Positions 17,201-25,432 of a stretch of 64,000 nt of DNA are shown piece by piece. The notes under the pieces were generated by a model, which saw nothing but the letters and a program-made list of their open reading frames with translations, did not search any database and had not been told where the DNA came from. Origin of the DNA: Xanthomonas codiaei. GTDB taxonomy: Bacteria > Pseudomonadota > Gammaproteobacteria > Xanthomonadales > Xanthomonadaceae. The stretch is from NCBI RefSeq assembly GCF_002939785.1, contig NZ_MDEC01000005.1, positions 107,929 through 171,928 of the forward strand. The letters are read 5' to 3'. The translations under genes were made by a program, and so were the position numbers. Numbering within the stretch: position 1 is the first letter of the stretch; the number at the start of each line of letters is the position of its first letter.

Positions 17201-17812
17201 ATGCGCGGCACTCTCTATATCGTTGCGGCCCCCTCGGGCGCCGGCAAGAGCAGCATCGTCAACGCCACCCTGGCACGCGACCCGAAGATCGCCTTGTCGA
17301 TCTCGTTCACCTCGCGCGCGCCGCGGCCGGGCGAGCGGCATGCCGAGCACTACCATTTCGTCTCTGCCGACGAGTTCCAGGGCATGATCGAAGCGGGTGA
17401 TTTCTTCGAGTACGCGCTGGTGCACGGCGACTGGAAGGGCACCGCGCGGCAGTCGGTGGAGCCGCAGCTGGCCGCCGGCCATGATGTGCTGCTGGAGATC
17501 GATTGGCAGGGTGCGCGCCAGGTGCGGCAGAAGGTGCCCGATGCGGTGAGCGTGTTCATCCTGCCGCCGTCGCGCCAGGCGCTGGACGAGCGCATGCGCA
17601 AGCGCGGCCAGGACAGCGAGGACGTGATGGCGCAGCGCCTGGCCGCCGCGCGCGAAGAGATGCTGCATTTCGAAGAGTTCGACTACGTCATCATCAACGA
17701 AACCTTCGACACCGCGGTGTCGGAGATGTGCGCCATCTTCACCGCAAGCCGCTTGCGTCGGCAGGCGCAGCAGCAGCGGCATGCGCAGCTGATCCAGGCC
17801 TTGCTGGATTAA
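17201..17812 (+). CDS. gmk: Guanylate kinase
   Basis: Gmk phosphorylates GMP to GDP. The 203-residue product has the P-loop APSGAGKSS (about 9-17), the GMP-binding SRAPRPGE and HYHFVS blocks, EYALVHGDWKGT and the LEIDWQGARQVR segment. The ATG at 17201 follows the repeat element directly; upstream in-frame codons read the repeat and are rejected. It heads the gmk-rpoZ pair; the two are separated by about 360 bases that contain an rpoZ promoter. Confidence 0.95.
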   Translation: MRGTLYIVAAPSGAGKSSIVNATLARDPKIALSISFTSRAPRPGERHAEHYHFVSADEFQGMIEAGDFFEYALVHGDWKGTARQSVEPQLAAGHDVLLEIDWQGARQVRQKVPDAVSVFILPPSRQALDERMRKRGQDSEDVMAQRLAAAREEMLHFEEFDYVIINETFDTAVSEMCAIFTASRLRRQAQQQRHAQLIQALLD

Positions 17813-18094
17813 CCATAATCGGCCAGGCAGCGCGCGCAGTGGCGAACGCGGTTTTGCAGCAGTGCGAAGGTGCATGGTTCGTGACGTCTTGTTTTGCCTC
17901 GAATCCGCGGCGCCTTCGTGTCTCTCCTTGCCCGATGGCGATGGATCTGTGTGCTGCCCGGATCGGATGGCTGGAGCGCACGAGCGCGGGGCCAAGGCGG
18001 AACGCGACCGGTCGTTCTGCGCACCGCAAGGTCGGGGGTGTCCGGGTGTCGCGGCTCAAGTCGCTGATTCCAAAGGAAACTGAACGGCCACCGG

Positions 18095-18123
18095 TTGCCC
18101 GGCCCGCAGGGCAGGCGTACACT
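18095..18123 (+). promoter_or_regulatory. Predicted sigma-70 promoter of rpoZ
   Basis: TTGCCC (18095-18100) and TACACT (18118-18123) are separated by exactly 17 bases, giving a transcription start near 18130 and a leader of about 47 bases before the rpoZ ATG. In 17813-18094 nothing else could be supported. Confidence 0.65.
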
Positions 18124-18176
18124 CCGCCCCTTTCCCTCATTCGATGCGCGGCCGTTGCCGGTCGCCGGGAGCCCGC

Positions 18177-18476
18177 ATGGCCCGCATTACCGTAGAAGAT
18201 TGCCTGGAAGTCGTGAACAACCGTTTCGAGCTGGTCATGATGGCCTCCAAGCGCGCCCGTCAGCTCGCCAACGGCGTGCAGCCGCTGATCGAGAACGCCG
18301 ACGCCGGTGACAAGCCCACCGTGATGGCGCTGCGCGAGATCGCCGCCCGCCGGATCGACAACGCGCTGATCGACGAAGTCGAGAAGGCCGAACGCGAGCG
18401 TGCCGAGCGCGAAGCGCTGGAATGGGCCGCCGCCGAAGTGGTCGCCGACGAAGACATGTCCAAGAACGACGACTGA
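18177..18476 (+). CDS. rpoZ: RNA polymerase omega subunit
   Basis: Omega assists assembly of RNA polymerase and forms part of a ppGpp site in proteobacteria. The 99-residue product begins with the family signature [19 protein letters not shown], then [10 protein letters not shown] and [17 protein letters not shown] residues ([13 protein letters not shown] here). The C-terminal tail is acidic. It is normally co-transcribed with spoT, but here a strong hairpin follows the gene and spoT lies 10 kb away. Confidence 0.95.
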   Translation: MARITVEDCLEVVNNRFELVMMASKRARQLANGVQPLIENADAGDKPTVMALREIAARRIDNALIDEVEKAERERAEREALEWAAAEVVADEDMSKNDD

Positions 18477-18522
18477 GTCGTTGCGGGATGCCGAAGCGCC
18501 TCGCGCGGCCGGCAAGCGATCT

Positions 18523-18553
18523 GCAAGCGGCCCGCCTCGTGCGGGCCGCTTGC
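18523..18553. terminator. Strong hairpin downstream of rpoZ
   Basis: GCAAGCGGCCCGC and GCGGGCCGCTTGC form a perfect 13-bp stem with a 5-base loop. It is 46 bases past the rpoZ stop and faces the convergent FGGY kinase gene. There is no T tract on either side, so its terminator role is likely but not certain; it could serve both strands. Confidence 0.6.
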
Positions 18554-18676
18554 GTTGAGTGCGGTGGATCGAAGCCGGCGTGCATGCAGGCCGCCAAACG
18601 TGCAGGCCACGGGCAGTCCCATGCATGCTGCTTTCGCTGCGCGGCCCGGCCGCGGTGGACGACGCTACGCGTTCTG

Positions 18677-20350
18677 TCAGACGCCCGTGGTGATGCGCTC
18701 GGGCATCGCCTGCGCCATCTCACTACGCAGCGAGCGCTCCAGCGCCTGCATGGCGGTGTAGCCGCGGCGCTTTGCAGCGTGGAAACGGGCGATGTCTGCC
18801 GGCGTATGCGCGGTCCCGGCGCCGGGTGCGCTCATTGCCGCCATCGCTGCCGGCAGGTCGGCGTACGCACCGCTGGCCACCGCCGCCAGCATCGCGCTAC
18901 CCAGCAGTACCGGTTCGGCCGTGGCGGCCACGTCCATCCGGATGCCGCAGGCATCGGCCATCAGCTGGCGCACCAGCCGGCTGTGGCTTGCCCCACCGCT
19001 CATGATCACGCTGTCGATGCGCACGCCTTGCCCGCGCAGCGCGTCGAGGATGTCGGCCAGCCCGTAGCCCAGCCCGCAGATACCCGCGACATACAGCGCC
19101 TCCAGGCCATCGAGATCGTGGTCGATGCCGAGCCCGACGATGACCGCCCGGGCGCTGGGGTCGGCGGCGGGCGAGCGGTTGCCCAGGTAGTCCGGCAGCA
19201 CGTGCAGCGCGTGCGCGCGCAGGGCGGCGTGCGAGGGCGTCCGTACCTGCGCCAGGATGCGTTGCTCCAGCCATTGCAGGACATCCAGCCCGGCCGCGGT
19301 GGCCTGCGCGCTGGCATCGGCATAGCCCGGATGCGAGCGCACCAGGGTGTCGATCGCCACGCCGGCGGTCGATTGCCCACCCTCGTTGAGCCATAGCCCC
19401 GGCACCAGCGCAGAGCCATACGGTCCCCAGACACCGGGCGTGAAGCACGCGGTCTGCGTGCTCACCAGCACGCAGGCCGAGGTGCCCAGGATGTAGGCCG
19501 CGCGTGCGGTGAGCGGCACCGGCTGGCCGTCCGCGGCGGGACTGGCGAGGGTGCCGATGGCGCCGGCATGCGCATCGATCAGGGCCGCGCCCACCGCGAT
19601 CCCGGCCTGCAGACCCAGTTCGTCGGCCGCCGTGGGCGTCAGCCCCTGGCCCAGTGCGGCGCCCGGTGCAACGATCCGGCTGCCGATCCGTGCAGCGTCC
19701 TTGACGAGCAACTCGGCCAGGCCGATGCGTTCGAAGAAGGCCGGGCTCCAGCCGCCGGTGTGCTGCACGTAGGTCCACTTGCAGGTGACCGTGCACAGCG
19801 AGCGGTCGGTGCTGCCGGTGGCACGCCAGCTCAGCCAGTCGGCCAGGTCGAACAGGTGCGCGGCGCGCGCATAGCTGTCGGGCAGATGCTGCTTGAGCCA
19901 GAGCAGCTTGGGGATCTGCATTTCCGGCGAAATCTGCCCACCGACATAGCGCAGTACCGGGTCGCCGGTGGCGTTGATGCGCTCGGCCTGGGCGACGGCG
20001 CGATGGTCCATCCACACGATCACATCGCGATCGGCCTGGCCGCCAGGGCTGATGCACACCGGCCCGCCGTCGGCGGCCACCGCCACCAGCGAACAGGTGG
20101 CGTCGAAGCCAATCCCGGCCACCCGCGCAACATCCACGCCGGCCTGCGCCAGCGCCGCGCGGATCGCCTGCACGCAGGCCTGCCAGATGTCCGCGGACGA
20201 TTGCTCGACCATATCGCCGGGCAAATACCAGGTCTGGATGGGATGGCGCGCGCTGCCGAGCAGGCGGCCGCGCGCGTCGAACAGCCCGGCGCGTGCACTG
20301 CCGGTGCCCACGTCCACGCCGATGAACACAGCATCGTCGGTCCAATGCAT
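18677..20350 (-). CDS. FGGY-family carbohydrate (pentulose) kinase, D-ribulokinase-like
   Basis: A 557-residue FGGY kinase that should phosphorylate the ketose made by the neighbouring dehydrogenase. The N-terminal ATP/sugar motif GVDVGTGSARAGLFD (11-25) carries the conserved Asp13, WMDHRA follows at about 113, and the C-terminal domain has VIMSGGASHSRLVRQL. Length and the WMDHRA, GATCS-like (GFDATCSLV) blocks resemble the FGGY pentulose kinases close to D-ribulokinase rather than xylulokinase or glycerol kinase. It is the last gene of the minus-strand polyol cluster, 3 bases after the SDR gene. The exact substrate is an inference. Confidence 0.82.
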   Translation of the reverse strand: MHWTDDAVFIGVDVGTGSARAGLFDARGRLLGSARHPIQTWYLPGDMVEQSSADIWQACVQAIRAALAQAGVDVARVAGIGFDATCSLVAVAADGGPVCISPGGQADRDVIVWMDHRAVAQAERINATGDPVLRYVGGQISPEMQIPKLLWLKQHLPDSYARAAHLFDLADWLSWRATGSTDRSLCTVTCKWTYVQHTGGWSPAFFERIGLAELLVKDAARIGSRIVAPGAALGQGLTPTAADELGLQAGIAVGAALIDAHAGAIGTLASPAADGQPVPLTARAAYILGTSACVLVSTQTACFTPGVWGPYGSALVPGLWLNEGGQSTAGVAIDTLVRSHPGYADASAQATAAGLDVLQWLEQRILAQVRTPSHAALRAHALHVLPDYLGNRSPAADPSARAVIVGLGIDHDLDGLEALYVAGICGLGYGLADILDALRGQGVRIDSVIMSGGASHSRLVRQLMADACGIRMDVAATAEPVLLGSAMLAAVASGAYADLPAAMAAMSAPGAGTAHTPADIARFHAAKRRGYTAMQALERSLRSEMAQAMPERITTGV

Positions 20351-20353
20351 GGC

Positions 20354-21127
20354 TTACCAGCAGGTATAGCCGCCGTCGGCCAGCACGATACTGCCGGTCA
20401 TCAGGCTGGCGGCGGGGGAGGCCAGGAACAATGCGACCGAGGCGATTTCTTCCACTTCGCCCAGTCGCCCCATCGGCGTGCCGCCGATCCAGGCGGCGTA
20501 CATCGCGGGGTCTTCCTTGACGAAGGCGTTCAAGGGCGTGGCGATATAGGTCGGTGCCACCGCGTTGACGCGCACACCGCGGTTGCCCCATTCGGCGGCC
20601 AGCGATTTGGTCAGGTGGTGCACCGCCGCCTTGGAGGCGTTGTAGTACGCCTGCGCCTGCGGCTTGTTGACGATGAAGCCGGACATCGAACCGACATTGA
20701 CGATGGCGCCGTCGCCGCCGTCCAGCATGTGCTTGCCGAAGGCGCGGCAGCACCAGAAGGTGCCGTTGAGATTGACGTCGATGACATTGAGCCAGTGCTC
20801 GTCGGTGACGGTTTCGGCCGGGGTCTGGCTGCGCGCGATGCCGGCGTTGTTGACCAGGATGTCGACCTTGCCGAACCTGGCGTGCAGCTCGTCGGCCACC
20901 TGGGTCACGCGCGCCGAATCGGTGACGTCCATCTGCACGATCTCCGCCTCCAGGCCCTTGCTGCGCAGGGTGGCCAGACCTTGCTCGGCCACGGCGATGT
21001 CGTGGTCGGCAATCACTACCTGGGCGCCGGCTTCGGCCAGCGCATCGCAGATGGCCAGGCCGATCGCGCGGCCGCCGCCGGTGACGACCGCTACGCGGCC
21101 ATCGAGTTTGAACTTGTCCAGATACAT
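20354..21127 (-). CDS. SDR-family polyol dehydrogenase
   Basis: A 257-residue classical short-chain dehydrogenase. The dinucleotide motif is TGGGRAIG (16-23); position 21 is Ala where the textbook TGxxxGxG has Gly. VDILVNNAGIA follows at about 85, then the catalytic Ser in the VGSMSG segment and YYNASK (Tyr and Lys of the active site) near 160, and it ends in SIVLADGGYTCW. It probably oxidises the imported polyol to a ketose with NAD. The gene sits between the ABC ATPase and the FGGY kinase, which is the order expected for import, oxidation and phosphorylation. The substrate (arabinitol, ribitol, sorbitol or another) is not decidable here. Confidence 0.85.
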   Translation of the reverse strand: MYLDKFKLDGRVAVVTGGGRAIGLAICDALAEAGAQVVIADHDIAVAEQGLATLRSKGLEAEIVQMDVTDSARVTQVADELHARFGKVDILVNNAGIARSQTPAETVTDEHWLNVIDVNLNGTFWCCRAFGKHMLDGGDGAIVNVGSMSGFIVNKPQAQAYYNASKAAVHHLTKSLAAEWGNRGVRVNAVAPTYIATPLNAFVKEDPAMYAAWIGGTPMGRLGEVEEIASVALFLASPAASLMTGSIVLADGGYTCW

Positions 21128-21170
21128 CGCATGTCTCCTGCTGGGTCTTGCACGTGGGGGAGGGAACGGG

Positions 21171-21188
21171 TGAGCGCTGCAGCGCTCA
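21171..21188. repeat. Perfect palindrome at the ABC ATPase stop codon
   Basis: TGAGCGCTGCAGCGCTCA is an 18-base perfect palindrome that includes the stop codon of the ATPase gene (21186-21188). In mRNA it would form a short intercistronic stem before the SDR gene. There is no T run. Confidence 0.55.
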
Positions 21189-22208
21189 GCGCATGGCCTG
21201 CTGGCCGGCGTCGAAGCGATGCAGGTGTTGCGGGTTGGGCAGCAAGGTGACGGTGTCGCCCACGGCAACGCGCAGGTCGCCGGTACAGCGCGCATCCACG
21301 GTGCCCACGCCGGGGATCTCCACATAGACGAAGGTGTCGCTGCCCAGGTGTTCGGCCTGGAGCACGCTGCCCTGCCAGACTTCGCCGCCGGCAGCGGCCG
21401 TAGTGCTGCCGCGGTGCACGGCGATATGTTCCGGACGCACGCCGAGCGTGACCGCGCCATGGCGCGCGGCCACCTCGCCTTGCAGCAGGTTCATGCGTGG
21501 GGAGCCGATGAAGCCGGCCACGAAGACATTGGCCGGGCGCTCGTAGAGTTCCAGCGGCGTGCCGACCTGTTCGATACGCCCGGCCTGCAGCACCACGATC
21601 TCGTCGGCCATGGTCATCGCCTCGACCTGATCGTGGGTGACGTAGACCGCGGTGGTCCTGAGTTGTTTCTGCAGGCGGGTGACTTCCAGGCGCATCTGCA
21701 CGCGCAAGGCGGCGTCCAGGTTGGACAGCGGTTCGTCGAACAAAAAGCCCTTGGGTTCGCGCACGATGGCGCGGCCGATCGCCACGCGCTGGCGCTGGCC
21801 GCCGGACAACTGGCCTGGCCTGCGGTCCAGATAGTCGGTGAGGTTGAGCACCGTGGCGGCCTGCGCCACGCGACGCTCGATCTCGGCCTTGGGCACGCGC
21901 GCCATCTTCAGCCCGAAGGCGATGTTCTTGCGCACGCTCATGTGCGGATACAGCGCATACGACTGGAACACCATCGACAGCCCGCGCCGGGCCGGCGGCA
22001 GCTTGGTGACATCGTCGCCATCGATCAGGATGCGCCCGCCGCTGACGTCTTCCAGCCCGGCGATCAGCCGCAACAAGGTGGTCTTGCCGCAACCGGACGG
22101 GCCGACGAAGACCACGAACTTGCCGTCGTCGATCTCCAGGTCCGCGCCATGGATGACCTGCGTGTCGCCGAAGGATTTGCTGACAGCTTGCAGCGTGACG
22201 CGTCCCAT
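21186..22208 (-). CDS. Sugar/polyol ABC transporter ATPase (UgpC/MalK type)
   Basis: A 340-residue cytoplasmic ATPase of a carbohydrate importer (CUT1). It has Walker [10 protein letters not shown] (36-44), the Q-loop in [14 protein letters not shown], the signature [14 protein letters not shown], Walker [12 protein letters not shown] and the H-loop [12 protein letters not shown]. The C-terminal about 110 residues are the TOBE/MalK regulatory region (GVRPEHI). It follows the two permease genes by 24 bases. The combination with a SorC regulator and SDR enzyme resembles the smo/mtl polyol transporters of Rhodobacter, Sinorhizobium and Pseudomonas. Confidence 0.93.
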   Translation of the reverse strand: MGRVTLQAVSKSFGDTQVIHGADLEIDDGKFVVFVGPSGCGKTTLLRLIAGLEDVSGGRILIDGDDVTKLPPARRGLSMVFQSYALYPHMSVRKNIAFGLKMARVPKAEIERRVAQAATVLNLTDYLDRRPGQLSGGQRQRVAIGRAIVREPKGFLFDEPLSNLDAALRVQMRLEVTRLQKQLRTTAVYVTHDQVEAMTMADEIVVLQAGRIEQVGTPLELYERPANVFVAGFIGSPRMNLLQGEVAARHGAVTLGVRPEHIAVHRGSTTAAAGGEVWQGSVLQAEHLGSDTFVYVEIPGVGTVDARCTGDLRVAVGDTVTLLPNPQHLHRFDAGQQAMR

Positions 22209-22232
22209 GAACCACCTGTTGCGTTGAGTGAG

Positions 22233-23063
22233 TTATTTCACGGCGCCGAAGGTCAGCCCGCGCACCAGTTGCTTCTGGCAGAACCAGCCCAGCACCAGGA
22301 TCGGTGCGATCGCCATGGTCGAGGCAGCCGACAACTTGGCCCAGAACAGGCCTTCCGGGCTCGAATAGGACGCGATGAAGGCGGTCAACGGCGCGGCCTT
22401 GGACGAGGACAGGTTCAGCGACCAGAACGCCTCGTTCCAGGCCAGGATCACGTTGAGCAGCAGCGAGGAGGCGATGCCGGGCAGCGCCATCGGTGCAAGG
22501 ATGTAGAGGATCTCCTTGCCGATGGTGGCGCCGTCCATGCGCGCCGCTTCCAGGATGTCCCTGGGGATGTCCTTGAAGTAGTTGAACAGCATCCACACCA
22601 TGATCGGCAGGTTGCCCAGGCACAGCACGATCACCAGGCCGAGCTGGGTATCCAGCAGGCCCCAGTCGCGGTACAGCAGGTAGATCGGCACCAGCACGCC
22701 CACCGGCGGCAGCATCTTGGTCGACAGCATCCACAGCAGGATGCTGCGGGTGCGCCGGGTCGGTGCGAAGGCCATCGACCAGGCCGCGGGGATGGCGATC
22801 GCCAGCGCGATCAACGTGGAGCCCAGTGCCACCGCCACCGAATTCCACGCATGCGCGAGGTAATCGCTGCGGGCCTGTACGGCGGCGTAGTTTTCCAGCG
22901 TCCAGTGGAAGAACAGGAAACTGGGCGGAGTGGAGAATGCGTCGATCTCGCTCTTGAAGCTGGTCAGCCACATCCACAGGATCGGGAAGAACATCACCCC
23001 ACCCACCACCCAGGCGGCGAGGGTGGTGGCAAGCACTTGCAGGGCGGGCGCGCGACGGGCCAT
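22233..23063 (-). CDS. Sugar/polyol ABC transporter permease (MalG type)
   Basis: A 276-residue inner-membrane permease with six predicted helices. The cytoplasmic EAA loop that contacts the ATPase reads EAARMDGATIGKEILYILAP (about 170-189). The N-terminal periplasmic region FKSEIDAFSTPPSFLFFHWT is typical of MalG-like CUT1 permeases. It begins 1 base after the stop of the MalF-like gene, so the two are translationally coupled and should form a heterodimeric channel. Confidence 0.93.
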   Translation of the reverse strand: MARRAPALQVLATTLAAWVVGGVMFFPILWMWLTSFKSEIDAFSTPPSFLFFHWTLENYAAVQARSDYLAHAWNSVAVALGSTLIALAIAIPAAWSMAFAPTRRTRSILLWMLSTKMLPPVGVLVPIYLLYRDWGLLDTQLGLVIVLCLGNLPIMVWMLFNYFKDIPRDILEAARMDGATIGKEILYILAPMALPGIASSLLLNVILAWNEAFWSLNLSSSKAAPLTAFIASYSSPEGLFWAKLSAASTMAIAPILVLGWFCQKQLVRGLTFGAVK

Positions 23064-23064
23064 C

Positions 23065-23934
23065 TCAGGTCTCCAGGTTCTTGCCGACGATGCGGACCAG
23101 GAAGATCGCCGCCAGGTTGGCCAGCACCACCGCGATCAGGCCGCCGGCGGAGGCGGCGCCGACGTCGTACTGCAGCAGCGCCTGCGAATAGATCAGGTAG
23201 GCCAGGTTGGTGGTCTGCATGCCCGGGCCGCCGCCGGTGGTGACGTAGATCTCCACGAACACCGTCAGCAGGAAGATGGTTTCGATCAGCACCACGATGG
23301 TCAGCGGGCGCGCAAGATGCGGCAGGGTGAGATGGAAGAAGCGGTCGAACACACCGGCACCATCCATCAACGCCGCTTCCTGCTGTTCTTCGTCCAGCGA
23401 TTGCAGTGCGGTCAACAGGATCAGCACCGAGAACGGCAGCCACTGCCAGGCCACGATCAGGATGATCGACAGCATCGGGTATTGGGTGAACCAGTCGATC
23501 GGCGTCAGCCCCAGACACTGCCATAGCCAGGCCAGCAAGCCGGACACCGGATGCATCAGCAGGTTCTTCCAGATCAGCGCACTGACCGTGGGCATCACGA
23601 AGAAGGGGGCGATCAGCAACAGGCGCACGATGCGCCGGCCCACGAACGCCTGGTCGAGCAGCAAGGCGAGCGGCACGCCGCATCCGGCAGTGATCGCCAG
23701 CACCGAGCCGACCAGCAGCAAGGTGTTGCCGAGCGAGGAGAAGAAGGCAGGGTTGCTGAGGAAGTAGCGGAAGTTGCCCAGCCCGACGAAGGTCTTGTCC
23801 GGGTTGAGCAGGTCGTAATGCAGCGTGGAGAACCACACGGTCATCGCCAGCGGCACGATCATCCACGCCAGCAACAACAGGATCGACGGCGCGATCAGGA
23901 AGCGGGCGAGGCGTTGGGTTTGCTGCGTGGCCAT
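23065..23934 (-). CDS. Sugar/polyol ABC transporter permease (MalF type)
   Basis: A 289-residue permease with six predicted helices. The first helix follows a short cytoplasmic N-terminus (LARFLIAPSILLLLAWMIVP). The EAA loop is EAALMDGAGVFDRFFHLTLP at about 190-209. Unlike E. coli MalF it has no large periplasmic insert, which is usual for polyol and oligosaccharide importers of the same class. It lies 109 bases downstream of the OprB porin gene and directly upstream of its MalG-type partner. Confidence 0.93.
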   Translation of the reverse strand: MATQQTQRLARFLIAPSILLLLAWMIVPLAMTVWFSTLHYDLLNPDKTFVGLGNFRYFLSNPAFFSSLGNTLLLVGSVLAITAGCGVPLALLLDQAFVGRRIVRLLLIAPFFVMPTVSALIWKNLLMHPVSGLLAWLWQCLGLTPIDWFTQYPMLSIILIVAWQWLPFSVLILLTALQSLDEEQQEAALMDGAGVFDRFFHLTLPHLARPLTIVVLIETIFLLTVFVEIYVTTGGGPGMQTTNLAYLIYSQALLQYDVGAASAGGLIAVVLANLAAIFLVRIVGKNLET

Positions 23935-24043
23935 CGGAAGGTCCGTTGCAGGGGCGGCGAAGGTTGCGGATGACGGTGCGCGATGGATGAGGGAGCGATC
24001 TGGCCCGCTGTGCGTGTGCAGGCGGCGGCCGGGCGCTGCGCGA

Positions 24044-25342
24044 CTAGAAATTCAGGCTGACCTGCAGGCCGAGCAGGGTGGCGTGATCGACATCGCGCCC
24101 GCCGGGATGCCGGATGTACTGCACGCTGGGCATGATCTCGATGCCGCGGCTCACGGCAATGTTGTAATTGAGTTCGATCGGATACTCGTAGCGCTGCACC
24201 TCGATCGCGCCCGCGCCGCTCGGCAGGCGCTGGTTGTAGGCACGCTGGGCGCTGCGCAAGCGGTCGCTGAGCGCATTGCGGCCGAACGCCAGGCCGATGC
24301 GGTCGTTCGGCCGTGCGGGAAACACGCCCTTCCAGAACGCGCCGAGCGCCACCACCTGGCCCACCGTGCTGACCTCGTCGTCGGCATCGATGAGGCTGGC
24401 GAACAGGCGCAGGCCGCCGCCTTCCCCGTTGCTGGTGAGTTGCTGTTCGACGTTGGCGTAGAACGCGCGATCGGTGTCCTGCAAGGTGGCCGGGCTGGCG
24501 CTCAGGCTGGTGGGCAGGCCGATCTGGTTGTAGACCCGGGGTTGATCGTTGCTGTTGCGCACCGCGCCGATGCGGTAATCGCCATCGATGCCATTGCCGT
24601 AGTCGGGTTTGAATTCCACCTCGGCCACCATCAGCGTGCCGTGGTCGTCGCCTGCGGTGCGCAGTTTCAGGCCCTGGTCGGTGGAGCGGTTCTGCGGGTT
24701 GGCATCGTAGCCGCCGACGCGGAAGAACCAGCGCTTGTCCGGGCTGAAGGTGAGCACGCCGCCCCAGGCACTGAGCGGGTCGCCATACCAGTTGTTGCTG
24801 ATGTAGTTGGACGAGCCGCCGCTGCAGAAGCTCAGGTGCTGGAAGTTGCAGTTCAACGCGAAGAAGTCCGCGCTGGGGTAGATGCGGCCGGCCTTCAACG
24901 ACAGGCGGTCGTCGAGCAGGCGCTGGGTCAGCGAGAACTGGGTCAGGCGCGTGACCGGGCCGCGGCCGAAGATCTGCTGTGCCTGCAACAGGGTGGGAAT
25001 GCCGGCCTTGGTGTTGATCAGATCGCCGTTGCGGTTGGTGATCTCCAGTTTGAAATCGGCGCCGGTCCAGCCCCAGAGCCTGTCCAGGTCGACGTAGCCG
25101 CCCAGAAAGAATTGATCGGCGTAGGCGGTGGTCTCGCGTTCCCCGCCGGAGAGGTTGTGCGCGGTCTGGCTGAAATGGGCCAGCTTGAATTCCACGCCCT
25201 GTTCGGCCAGTGCGCTGCGCGCCCCGCCCCAGTCGCCGCCGATATGCTTGCCCGGGTCGAATGCATCGGCGGCCTGCACGGGGGCGCAGAACAGGCTGGC
25301 GGCCAGGGCCGGCAGCGCAGCAAGAGTGTGCCTGATCTTCAT
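24044..25342 (-). CDS. OprB-family carbohydrate-selective porin
   Basis: A 432-residue outer-membrane beta-barrel. The signal peptide is residues 1-24 (a basic start, then a hydrophobic stretch ending CAPVQA). The mature start with HIGGDWGGARSALAEQGVEF is the hallmark of the OprB family, and the protein ends in a C-terminal Phe (LQVSLNF) as expected for a BAM substrate. Its position between the binding-protein gene and the permeases means the cluster encodes its own outer-membrane entry route. Confidence 0.92.
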   Translation of the reverse strand: MKIRHTLAALPALAASLFCAPVQAADAFDPGKHIGGDWGGARSALAEQGVEFKLAHFSQTAHNLSGGERETTAYADQFFLGGYVDLDRLWGWTGADFKLEITNRNGDLINTKAGIPTLLQAQQIFGRGPVTRLTQFSLTQRLLDDRLSLKAGRIYPSADFFALNCNFQHLSFCSGGSSNYISNNWYGDPLSAWGGVLTFSPDKRWFFRVGGYDANPQNRSTDQGLKLRTAGDDHGTLMVAEVEFKPDYGNGIDGDYRIGAVRNSNDQPRVYNQIGLPTSLSASPATLQDTDRAFYANVEQQLTSNGEGGGLRLFASLIDADDEVSTVGQVVALGAFWKGVFPARPNDRIGLAFGRNALSDRLRSAQRAYNQRLPSGAGAIEVQRYEYPIELNYNIAVSRGIEIMPSVQYIRHPGGRDVDHATLLGLQVSLNF

Positions 25343-25401
25343 CGAGTGCCTCGCGTGATGAGGCCCGGCGCGCCTGCGCCGAGCGTGCAGCGGGATCCAG
25401 G

Positions 25402-25421
25402 CCGTGCGGCGTGCCGCACGG
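25402..25421 (-). promoter_or_regulatory. Intercistronic hairpin between the binding protein and porin genes
   Basis: CCGTGCGGC-GT-GCCGCACGG is a perfect 9-bp stem 11 bases past the stop of the binding-protein gene. There is no T tract. Stems after binding-protein genes (as in malE) commonly protect the upstream mRNA and lower expression of the distal membrane genes; that role here is an inference. Confidence 0.55.
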
Positions 25422-25432
25422 AAAGGTAGGCG

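Noticed and set aside
18523-18553. Possible attachment site or mobile-element end next to the polyol cluster
   Set aside because: The symmetric sequence is a simple hairpin. I found no direct repeat of it at the other end of the cluster (28643-28834) and no integrase.
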